DNA from: an uncultured Lachnospiraceae bacterium
GTDB taxonomy: Bacteria; Bacillota; Clostridia; Lachnospirales; Lachnospiraceae
NCBI GenBank assembly: GCA_910588755.1
Contig: CAJUQZ010000012.1
Location: 1-7,698 of the forward strand
DNA: 7,698 bases
Direction: 5' to 3'
Shown in pieces: positions 1-5,192 of the stretch (the first letter of the stretch is position 1; every line of letters begins with the position of its first letter). The notes beneath the pieces are model-generated. The model saw nothing but the letters and a program-made list of their open reading frames with translations. It was not told the origin of the DNA and did not search any database. Made by a program: the position numbers and the translations under genes.

Positions 1-51
1 TATATGGTTTTCAGCCATCATTACGGTACAACGGTGAATAATTCAGGTTAA
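1..51 (+). CDS. Possible 3' end of an upstream gene (partial)
   Basis: Frame 1 is open from the window edge to TAA at 49-51 and reads YMVFSHHYGTTVNNSG. A hairpin with a T run follows 30 bp later, consistent with the end of a plus-strand gene. A second frame, with a stop at 37-39, is also open (YGFQPSLRYNGE), so the frame choice is not secure. No family can be assigned from so few residues. If the neighbouring stretches are fibre ends, this could be the end of the expressed fibre gene. Confidence 0.22.
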   Translation, partial: YMVFSHHYGTTVNNSG

Positions 52-80
52 ATTTCTATAAATTACATATTTGTTTAAGT

Positions 81-117
81 AGAGTACATTGTTTTGTTAA
101 ATGATGTACTCTTTTTA
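81..117 (+). terminator. Rho-independent terminator-like hairpin
   Basis: Arms AGAGTACAT (81-89) and ATGTACTCT (104-112) pair perfectly. The stem extends inward by three more pairs, two of them G-T wobbles, and a TTTTT run follows at 113-117. The stem is only moderately GC-rich. It would end transcription arriving from the left edge and lies on top of the first ATG codons of the 101-442 reading frame, which argues against translation starting there. Confidence 0.55.
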
Positions 118-442
118 TATCAAGAATATGTGTTCTGATTTTACTCAGTTAAGTAGCAAATTAGAGACTCGTTTTGGGACGTATCGAATAGATAATTTAA
201 CAAATCTTAACCTTATAAACAATATAGGTGTTTGGGGCATTGGCAGTATTGATCCCAATTATGCGTCATCAATCGGATTAAATGACAATCCCGGAGATTA
301 TAAGGCATTAGTTATAAGTTGTAATTATTCCAATGGAATATTTCAATACGGAAATATTTTACTTTTTTCTCCAAGATGGAGTAAATATAATTTTTGCCAT
401 ATTCGCTTATGGGAAGGAACACCTTATGTTAAATATGTTTGA
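101..442 (+). CDS. Phage tail-fibre-like C-terminal fragment, probably without its own start
   Basis: The frame opens directly after a TAA (98-100) and runs 113 codons to TGA at 440-442. The first two ATGs (101, 104) have no Shine-Dalgarno sequence and sit inside a terminator-like hairpin; the next ATG (128) also lacks one. The sequence is Asn/Ser/Tyr-rich. Its C-terminal stretch (VWGIGSIDPNYA, then GNILLFSPRWSKYNF and IRLWEGTPY) has the look of fibre-tip or pyocin-knob-like domains that end many Firmicutes phage tail proteins. That is a judgement by eye, not a search result. QLSSK near residues 16-20 matches QISSN in the convergent partner, at the shared inverted repeat. Most likely a silent or displaced 3' end of a fibre gene; an ordinary decayed gene is the alternative. 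Confidence 0.42.
   Translation: MMYSFYIKNMCSDFTQLSSKLETRFGTYRIDNLTNLNLINNIGVWGIGSIDPNYASSIGLNDNPGDYKALVISCNYSNGIFQYGNILLFSPRWSKYNFCHIRLWEGTPYVKYV
145..159 (+). repeat. Inverted repeat, left copy (fibre cassette)
   Basis: TCAGTTAAGTAGCAA matches the reverse complement of 816-830 at 14 of 15 bases. In both convergent reading frames the repeat is in the same codon register, giving QLSS here and QISS there. It brackets about 650 bp that contain most of both cassettes. It may be a recombination site for inversion, or only shared coding ancestry. Confidence 0.5.
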
Positions 443-460
443 TCTCGTCTAATAAAACAT

Positions 461-494
461 AACAAAAAAACTGTCCCGCACGATCTATGGGACA
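461..494 (-). terminator. Terminator for the minus-strand fibre-like stretch
   Basis: On the minus strand TGTCCC (489-494) pairs with GGGACA (472-477) across an 11-nt loop, followed by a run of seven T residues (464-470 on the plus strand are A). The stem overlaps the stop codon of the minus-strand stretch ending at 485. The stem is only 6 bp, but the U tract is strong. There is no T run in the plus direction. Confidence 0.5.
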
Positions 495-859
495 AACCAT
501 ATACCCAATAATATGACAGTTGCATTCCACATTTTTTCTTTTGCTGCCACCCACAAATTTCCAGAGCTGTCAATGCGAGCTGACATGGGATATGCTATCC
601 ATGCGTTTGTTTGCGGGCAAGTTATTAATAGTGGATATGCACCATTTGGCAAATGCTTATCAATACTGCCGAGCTTGTACCATGTTTCAGACTCCAAAGT
701 GATATTTGCGCTACAGTGCAACCTAAAAGCTATCAAGTTTTTAATTTTTAGACTATTATAGTACACATTTACTATGTTTTCGGTAGCTGAAAATATAATG
801 TTTGTATCAATTATATTGCTACTTATCTGATTGCTTTTCGAAAATACATTTGCATTAAT
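485..859 (-). pseudogene. Phage tail-fibre-like C-terminal fragment without a usable start
   Basis: Read on the minus strand, the frame is open for 124 sense codons from just after TAA (860-862) to TAG (485-487). The first start-like codon is a GTG at 764-766 without a ribosome binding site, yet the 31 codons before it also look like protein (VFSKSNQISSNIIDT). The later part, with TWYKLGSIDKHLPNGAYPLL, then SARIDSSGNLWVAA and a hydrophobic end (ILLGIWFVP), has the layout of small C-terminal domains of clostridial phage tail proteins: a TWY-(K/T) strand, a glycine-containing middle and a short final beta strand. It lacks the N-terminal shaft of a real fibre. A terminator follows at once. Best read as a silent fibre end or a truncated gene; by-eye assignment only. 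Confidence 0.45.
816..830 (-). repeat. Inverted repeat, right copy (fibre cassette)
   Basis: TTGCTACTTATCTGA on the plus strand is the reverse complement of 145-159 with one mismatch. It lies in the 5' part of the minus-strand fibre-like stretch, at its QISS codons. Confidence 0.5.
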
Positions 860-937
860 TTACATCTTTACAATTAGATATTGAAAGGTTATAATAATTT
901 TAATTTAATATTGTTTAAGAATAGGTTATATATTAAA

Positions 938-959
938 GTTGTCACAAGAGTTGTCACAA
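938..959. promoter_or_regulatory. Tandem TTGTCACAA palindromes, possible integrase arm-type sites
   Basis: GTTGTCACAA occurs at 938-947 and 950-959. Each TTGTCACAA core is an odd palindrome (TTGT-C-ACAA), and the centres are 12 bp apart. They lie about 50 bp inside the element from the half-tRNA, where arm-type integrase or accessory-protein sites are often found. No gene start is close enough to make them an obvious repressor operator. Confidence 0.35.
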
Positions 960-1006
960 ACATAAAAATAATGCTTGTAAGTATTGATTTTATAAGCATA
1001 TATATT

Positions 1007-1054
1007 CGGTCTCCAAAACCGTCAATGCGAGTTCGATTCTTGCTGCCCCTGCTA
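1007..1054 (+). tRNA. 3' half of tRNA-Trp (CCA anticodon), displaced attachment site
   Basis: The stretch contains the anticodon stem CGGT/ACCG (1007-1010, 1018-1021) around the loop CTCCAAA with anticodon CCA (1013-1015). A short variable loop follows, then a T arm (GCGAG 1027-1031, loop TTCGATT, CTTGC 1039-1043), the 3' acceptor strand TGCCCCT (1044-1050) and discriminator G1051. The sequence to the left (TATATT) bears no D arm and no 5' acceptor strand such as AGGGGCA, so this cannot fold as a complete tRNA. The end reads GCTA rather than GCCA. Similarity starts sharply at the anticodon stem, a common crossover region for tyrosine recombinases. It is therefore a non-functional tRNA piece marking an att site. 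Confidence 0.8.
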
Positions 1055-1059
1055 TCTGG

Positions 1060-1112
1060 AGAAGTGCCTGCAAGCCTATTGTTAAAAAGGTTTGCAGGCA
1101 CTTCTGGCTTTT
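1060..1112 (+). terminator. Long hairpin after the tRNA-Trp fragment, likely its original terminator
   Basis: Arms AGAAGTGCCTGCAAGCC (1060-1076) and GGTTTGCAGGCACTTCT (1089-1105) pair over 17 bp with one G-T wobble and a 12-nt loop, followed by GGCTTTTA. The T tract is short, but the stem is very stable. Its place right after the tRNA 3' end suggests it ended the tRNA transcript before the element inserted. Confidence 0.6.
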
Positions 1113-1309
1113 ACATGAAATGAATGATTTGTTCCTTTGCTTCGTTCCACAAATCCTCTGGACATTCTTCTCTTCTTCCACTTTATTCATGCCGCTTTGA
1201 GCATTCTTCTATTTTGTTCAAATTTGTTCTTATACGATTCCCACATCTACCTCAAAATGCAAAATTTATCATCCTACTACGGTTCTTGATAGCTTTTTTT
1301 ATTTTCATA
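1113..1309. other. Non-coding stretch between tRNA terminator and repressor promoter
   Basis: No open frame here has a ribosome binding site or recognisable product. On the minus strand, a short stop-to-stop piece (1111-1182) reads like protein (EECPEDLWNEAKEQIIHFM) and may be a gene remnant. Otherwise I see only AT-rich, T-rich sequence leading into the promoter at 1310. Confidence 0.4.
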
Positions 1310-1320
1310 TTGACAAAACC

Positions 1321-1338
1321 AGACTATTATGATAGTCT
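1321..1338. promoter_or_regulatory. Operator 1 for the BlaI-family repressor
   Basis: AGACTAT-TATG-ATAGTCT is a perfect 7+7 dyad around a 4-base centre. Its location in the promoter of a BlaI-family gene, and its dyad form, fit autoregulation as known for BlaI/MecI. The exact sequence recognised is inferred. Confidence 0.65.
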
Positions 1339-1350
1339 AGTTTTGACTCA

Positions 1351-1368
1351 AGACTATCATAATAGTCT
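1351..1368. promoter_or_regulatory. Operator 2 for the BlaI-family repressor
   Basis: AGACTAT-CATA-ATAGTCT is the exact reverse complement of operator 1. Dyad centres are 30 bp apart, close to three helical turns, so two repressor dimers would sit on the same face of the DNA. Confidence 0.65.
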
Positions 1369-1383
1369 AAAATATTTACCGCA

Positions 1384-1428
1384 CAGGACACATATTGTAA
1401 CACTGTTCATTTCCTTATGTGTCCCTGC
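1384..1428 (+). promoter_or_regulatory. Leader hairpin upstream of the repressor gene
   Basis: GGACACATA (1386-1394) pairs perfectly with TATGTGTCC (1416-1424) across 21 nt. CA/TG pairs outside it follow after a one-base bulge. It ends just before the AGGAGG at 1435-1440 and has no T run, so it is not a terminator. It could stabilise the mRNA leader or be another protein-binding dyad. Confidence 0.35.
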
Positions 1429-1448
1429 ATAAAAAGGAGGCTGGCATC

Positions 1449-1802
1449 ATGAAGCTATTTGATTCCGAACTAAAAGTCATGGAAGTTTTGTGGGAGCAGG
1501 GCGAAAAAACCGCAAAGGAAATCGTCGATGTACTCTCTGAACGCATTGGTTGGAACAAGAACACGACTTACACGGTCATCAAGAAATGTATTGAAAAAGG
1601 CGCCATCGAGCGCGGGGAGCCTGGGTTTGTCTGCAAAGCCCTTGTGAGCCGTGACGAGGTGGCACAGAGCGAGACCGAGCAGTTAATTGACAAGATGTTT
1701 GGCGGCTCGAGTGAGCTTTTCTTCTCCTCATTTCTCAAAAACCAGGGAATATCAGAGGCGGACGCCAATAGACTTGCAAAGCTGATACGAGACTCGAAAT
1801 AA
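1449..1802 (+). CDS. blaI: BlaI/MecI-family transcriptional repressor
   Basis: A 117-residue protein of the usual BlaI/MecI size. Residues 3-65 carry the family's winged helix (FDSELKVMEVLWEQG, then TAKEIV and GWNKNTTYTVIKK, and KGAIERGEPGF as the wing). The C-terminal third is the helical dimerisation region. In known systems the dimer represses its own operon and beta-lactamase or PBP2a genes, and is cleaved when the partner protease senses an antibiotic. Start 1449 is chosen because AGGAGG lies 8 bases upstream; the longer in-frame GTG at 1419 would lie inside the leader hairpin and lacks a ribosome binding site. Two dyad operators precede it, implying autoregulation, and the protease gene follows 64 bp later. 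No beta-lactamase gene is nearby, so the symbol denotes family, not proven function. Confidence 0.9.
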   Translation: MKLFDSELKVMEVLWEQGEKTAKEIVDVLSERIGWNKNTTYTVIKKCIEKGAIERGEPGFVCKALVSRDEVAQSETEQLIDKMFGGSSELFFSSFLKNQGISEADANRLAKLIRDSK

Positions 1803-1866
1803 TTCCCACAAATCATTCGCACAGATTTGAACAGATTTCATTCAAAGATTCTAGAAAGGAGCTACT

Positions 1867-3591
1867 ATGATAAGTTTTAAAATGAACATGCCGTTTTACC
1901 TGATGGTCTTTTATGGAAGTTTCATGATTCTGGCTGTCCTTGTGCTGCGCTGGCTATTGAAGAACAGGCTGCCAAAATTTGTATTTCCCACACTGTGGGG
2001 TGTCATCTTACTGCGCCTGCTCATCCCTTTTTCCCTCAGCAGCCCGCTTAGCCTCAAAGTCCCCGAATTTGCGACGAACATTCCCTATGAGGCGGCCTTT
2101 GCAGAGAACACAAACATCGCCGAAGACGTCATAGCCATTCAGGAAAAGGATACACCACCCGCCGAGGGAACAGCCCTCTCTGCACAGTCTGAAGCCGTTG
2201 TTGAAGATGCCACCAATATCAACTGTGTTATCCCGCAGGAAGCCACACTTAGCATTGCATATGCAAGCGATCCATACAAGCAAGGGCGCAATACATCCAT
2301 CGTACTATTTATATATTTTACAGGTGCGCTGGCCACAGCAACAATTTTGATGGCACAGAAGTACCGTTACACAAGACTTCTGAAAAATGCATTGCTAGTC
2401 GAACACAATGAGACCATCAACACGATCCTGCGCGAGATGGATATGGGACACATTCTGGTATTTACAAACGATGAGATCGCCTCGCCGCTGGTGTGCGGAC
2501 TGCTCACACCCCGAATTTACCTGCCAACACGCATGGATTTTGGAAATATCACGCTTTTGCGCTATATCCTCCGCCACGAAACCATGCATATCCGGCGCAA
2601 AGACAACTGGCTGAAAGCCGTGATGCTGCTCACACTCCCCATCCACTGGTTTAACCCCTTGGTCTGGGCAATGTCCAGGGCTCTGGCGTCTGACCTTGAG
2701 ATGGCTTGCGATGAGGCCCTCCTGCGCCTGTATGACCGTGACAGCGAAGCGGAGGAGCACCGCAAGGGATATGCCCTTAGCCTGCTAACAATGGCAATCA
2801 CAAAGAGCCGCCCAACGCTGCTCTACAGCGCATTTTCCAGAACAGAAGTCGAGCGGCGGATCCAGGGCATCCTGCATTACCATAAGCCCTCCGCGCTGCT
2901 GCTTGCCTTCTCTATCTGCCTGCTCCTTGGCGGCTCTGTGGTCTTTGCCACCGGCGGGCAGGCGCCCTTTGAGACCACACTAACCTCCTACTGTTCCTCA
3001 AATAGCTGCCGATGGGGGGTGCGTGTCAACCTGGCAAGGAACATCTCCCTGGGCAAAAATGCACAGGATAGGGCTGAGCGTCTGATCTTTGATGTCATGC
3101 ACGAAGACACCACAAATGATCCTGACCTCCTAAAAGCACAGCTTCTCTCCGCCCTTGCCGATACATTTCATGTAGAGAGAAGCGCCTTTGCACTCGACAT
3201 CTCACTGTGTCTGGACGACAGGACACTCTATGAGGAGTATGCGGCATGGGGGCTTGTCCGCAGCAACGAGGAGAATGACCTGTCCCTACTGTACAACGGC
3301 GAGACCATACGCACCTTCTCCGACGAAATGATCGGACGCTACATGTCAGGACCAGAAGGCGCAGTTGACCTGACTGTCGAGCGAAACCGCCTTGGTGAGA
3401 TTATTGCTGTCAACGTCTTCCGCGAAGGTGACACTGTGTACGACCGCCGCACAAAACAGCTTGGCCAGGGTCTTCAGCGATATGCACAGACTGCGCCCGG
3501 AGACTCCCTGGAGACAGAGTTAGACACCATACCCATTACAGGGACTGCAGACAGTGTCACTCTCCATAATTATACCGTACAGACCAAATAA
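1867..3591 (+). CDS. blaR1: M56-family (BlaR1/MecR1-type) membrane zinc metalloprotease
   Basis: A 574-residue membrane protein. Hydrophobic segments lie near residues 9-31, 37-57, 143-163, 249-268 and 342-362. The M56 zinc site is complete: HETMH at 237-241, with E278 in DLEMACDE as the likely third ligand. In BlaR1/MecR1 this cytoplasm-facing domain starts repressor cleavage. The outer C-terminal part (about 365-574) does not look like the penicillin-binding sensor of BlaR1: I see no SxxK/SxN/KTG set. It instead resembles the extra domain of many clostridial M56 proteins (YNGETIRTFSDE and GAVDLTVERN near 476-507). A Ser/Ala/Glu-rich loop of about 80 residues (60-142) separates helices 2 and 3. 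AAAGGAG (1855-1861) precedes the start by 5 bases. It is co-transcribed with the repressor and is probably its partner; the ligand is unknown. Confidence 0.88.
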   Translation: MISFKMNMPFYLMVFYGSFMILAVLVLRWLLKNRLPKFVFPTLWGVILLRLLIPFSLSSPLSLKVPEFATNIPYEAAFAENTNIAEDVIAIQEKDTPPAEGTALSAQSEAVVEDATNINCVIPQEATLSIAYASDPYKQGRNTSIVLFIYFTGALATATILMAQKYRYTRLLKNALLVEHNETINTILREMDMGHILVFTNDEIASPLVCGLLTPRIYLPTRMDFGNITLLRYILRHETMHIRRKDNWLKAVMLLTLPIHWFNPLVWAMSRALASDLEMACDEALLRLYDRDSEAEEHRKGYALSLLTMAITKSRPTLLYSAFSRTEVERRIQGILHYHKPSALLLAFSICLLLGGSVVFATGGQAPFETTLTSYCSSNSCRWGVRVNLARNISLGKNAQDRAERLIFDVMHEDTTNDPDLLKAQLLSALADTFHVERSAFALDISLCLDDRTLYEEYAAWGLVRSNEENDLSLLYNGETIRTFSDEMIGRYMSGPEGAVDLTVERNRLGEIIAVNVFREGDTVYDRRTKQLGQGLQRYAQTAPGDSLETELDTIPITGTADSVTLHNYTVQTK

Positions 3592-4925
3592 GATGAAGAA
3601 TTTTCCCCTACATTTGGCTGTGCATAGAAGGCTTTTACAAGGCGGATCAGATATTCAATATCCCTCGTTCCGCCTGTCTCACAGGCTGAGTGCATGGCAA
3701 GCTGCGGCAGACCGATATCCGCAGCGGCCATAGACACCTGCGCCATCGCAATATTTCCAAGCGTCGAGCCACCCGGTATATCCGAGTGGTTTGCGTACGT
3801 CTGCAGCGGAATATCACATTTACTGCACAGCCTCCTGACATACGCCGCAGAGTAAGCATCTGTTGCGTACTTCTGCCCACCGTGGTATTTCAGCACGACG
3901 CCCCTATTTAAATAAGGACGATTGGTCAAATCAGCCTTTCCCCCCTGGTTTGGGTGGCATGCATGCGCATTGTCGGCGCTTAGCATAAAGCTGTCTGCCT
4001 TCCAGGTACGATAGACTTGTGCGCTGACGCCAAGCCCGTCCGCGATGTTTTCCAATGTATCTTTCAAAAAGGTTGAGTCCGCACCCTGCCTTGTGAGACT
4101 TCCCACCTCCTCATTGTCAAAGATGGCAAGCACATTGATATGACACGCGGCACTTTTGTCGGAAATCCCTTTTAAACCGGCAAAAACACAGGCCAGGTCA
4201 TCATAGCGCGGCGCCATGATAAACTCATTTTCCACTCCTGCCAGCACAGCCTTCTCACAGTTCTCCACGAAAAGGTCGTAGGACAGGAGCCTGCTGCCAT
4301 GAAGCACATCTCCTGACAGGGCTTTTTCAACCAGCGCATGCAGCATGCCCTTTGACGGTTTCTCCCCGTCAGCCTGATCTGTCATGGCCATCAGCGGAAG
4401 CATGTCGGTCTGGGCGCTAAATGCCACACCATTGTTCGCCTCCCTGTTCATATGGATCGCAAGGCTTGGTATCATACAGAGATTGTCCTTTAACTTCACC
4501 GGACAGGACACAATCTCCCCATCCTTCTCCACACATACCCTCCCCGCGATTGTGAGCGGCCTGTCAAACCATGTGGACAGGAGCATGCTGCCATACTTTT
4601 CCGTGTTGAGGCTGAGATAGACACCCTCTTTGCCTATCTCAGGATTTTCCTTAACCTTAAAGGCCGGGGAATCCGAGTGGGCGGCATACACCTGAAAACC
4701 CCTGATTTTTTCAACTCCACACGCTGGCAGGCCAAACGCAATCAAGGACGAAGCATTTCGAACCACGAAGTACTTTCCGCCGCTTTCTAGCATCCATACA
4801 TTCTTCTCGGACAGCTCTGTAAATCCCTTTGACAAAAGCTCCTTTCTGACATTGTCCACCGCATGGTAGCCTGTCAGACTATTGTCTAGAAATGTCATTA
4901 ATTCATCTATCATACTGCTACTCAT
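3570..4925 (-). CDS. apeB: M18-family (aspartyl-type) aminopeptidase
   Basis: A 451-residue protein of normal M18 length, a cytoplasmic metallopeptidase that removes N-terminal residues, usually as a dodecameric tetrahedral particle. Recognisable blocks in order: FLDNSLTGYHAV (13-24), AAHSDSPAFKVK with the metal-binding H83 (81-92), APRYDDLA (238-245), IFDNEEVGS with the catalytic/metal-binding glutamates (268-276), SADNAHACHPN with D318 (316-326), ANHSDIPGGSTLG (378-390) and MHSACETGG with H412 (411-419). All expected ligands appear present, so it should be active. GGAGG (4932-4936) lies 6 bases before the ATG. It is downstream of radA on the same strand. Its last 22 bp overlap the convergent blaR1-like gene, and no terminator lies between them. 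The symbol follows resemblance to the ApeB subgroup and is less certain than the family. Confidence 0.93.
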   Translation of the reverse strand: MSSSMIDELMTFLDNSLTGYHAVDNVRKELLSKGFTELSEKNVWMLESGGKYFVVRNASSLIAFGLPACGVEKIRGFQVYAAHSDSPAFKVKENPEIGKEGVYLSLNTEKYGSMLLSTWFDRPLTIAGRVCVEKDGEIVSCPVKLKDNLCMIPSLAIHMNREANNGVAFSAQTDMLPLMAMTDQADGEKPSKGMLHALVEKALSGDVLHGSRLLSYDLFVENCEKAVLAGVENEFIMAPRYDDLACVFAGLKGISDKSAACHINVLAIFDNEEVGSLTRQGADSTFLKDTLENIADGLGVSAQVYRTWKADSFMLSADNAHACHPNQGGKADLTNRPYLNRGVVLKYHGGQKYATDAYSAAYVRRLCSKCDIPLQTYANHSDIPGGSTLGNIAMAQVSMAAADIGLPQLAMHSACETGGTRDIEYLIRLVKAFYAQPNVGENSSSYLVCTV

Positions 4926-4993
4926 CTCATACCTCCAAACTGCACACCAGAACCATGTTGCTATATTTTATGACCATATCAGTCAAATTAGAT

Positions 4994-5158
4994 CACATCC
5001 ATCGCCTAAACGATGCCTCCGACACCTGGACCCTCTAATCAGAGCGTATCACATACATCACTACACTGATACCGCCAGCACAGATCACTCTTCTGATATC
5101 CTCTAACCAGAGTACATCACCCCTCCCGCAAATACCATCAACATCAGTCACCCTAAAG
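4994..5158 (-). repeat. Three decayed tandem copies of the radA 3' end
   Basis: Copies begin near 4994, 5054 and 5113 (plus-strand landmark YACATCM) and resemble 5199-5258 inside radA. Copy 1 matches 26 of the first 33 bases. Copy 3 matches 27 of 41 without gaps. Copy 2 aligns with small gaps. In the radA reading direction they translate as EGPGVGGIV*AMDVI, EDIRRVICAGGISVVMYVI and FRVTDVDGICGRGDVL, against RadA's terminal EGIRVIGVGGIGEAIDVI. The bases after the radA stop (TGATTAGA) also recur after copies 2 and 3. They carry stops and indels, so they are relics rather than genes. The 86-bp step from copy 3 to radA holds about 26 bp of extra sequence. Confidence 0.7.
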
Positions 5159-5192
5159 CGTGTTTGAAAATGCTCCATCCAGTACATTCTAA

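Larger units (their letters stand above)
1..1054. mobile_element. Right end of an integrated element (probable prophage) bounded by a tRNA-Trp att scar
   Basis: The segment is clearly more AT-rich than everything to its right. It stops exactly where a 3' half-tRNA begins (1007), as expected for the distal attachment site of an element that integrated by a tyrosine recombinase into a tRNA gene. The only protein-like content is two short stretches resembling phage tail-fibre C-terminal ends, so a prophage or tailocin-like element is the best guess. No integrase, capsid or lysis gene is visible because only the last kilobase is in view. The intact tRNA-Trp and the other attachment site should lie to the left of the window. 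Seen: composition change and half-tRNA. Inferred: element identity and direction. Confidence 0.62.
1310..1373 (+). promoter_or_regulatory. Promoter of the blaI-blaR-like operon
   Basis: TTGACT (1343-1348) and TAAAAT (1368-1373) form a -35/-10 pair with a long 19-bp spacer. A second -35-like TTGACA lies at 1310-1315, but its best -10 at 17 bp (TAGTCT) is poor. Both layouts are covered by the two operator dyads: the second dyad fills the spacer of the first candidate. A repressor bound there would block RNA polymerase. Which pair is used cannot be told from sequence. Confidence 0.5.

Noticed and set aside
971..999. ATGCTT...AAGCAT inverted repeat next to the att scar
   Set aside because: Only 6 bp in AT-rich DNA; expected by chance and no partner site seen.
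881..1123. 80-codon plus-strand frame across the att scar, and minus-strand frames over the same span
   Set aside because: They run through the half-tRNA and the long hairpin, have no ribosome binding site and no recognisable sequence.
1419..1448. Longer N-terminus for the BlaI-family protein from a GTG at 1419
   Set aside because: That start lies in the leader hairpin without a ribosome binding site; the ATG at 1449 has AGGAGG at ideal distance and matches the family start.
2395..2801. Minus-strand frames of about 80-120 codons inside the M56 protease gene
   Set aside because: Shadows of a well-supported coding gene, with no ribosome binding sites or family features.
4882..5192. Plus-strand frames in the radA-M18 gap
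   Set aside because: No ribosome binding site, low-complexity His/Ser/Ile composition, and the DNA is explained by decayed radA-tail repeats. The ~60-bp units are also too degenerate and unspaced to be a CRISPR array.
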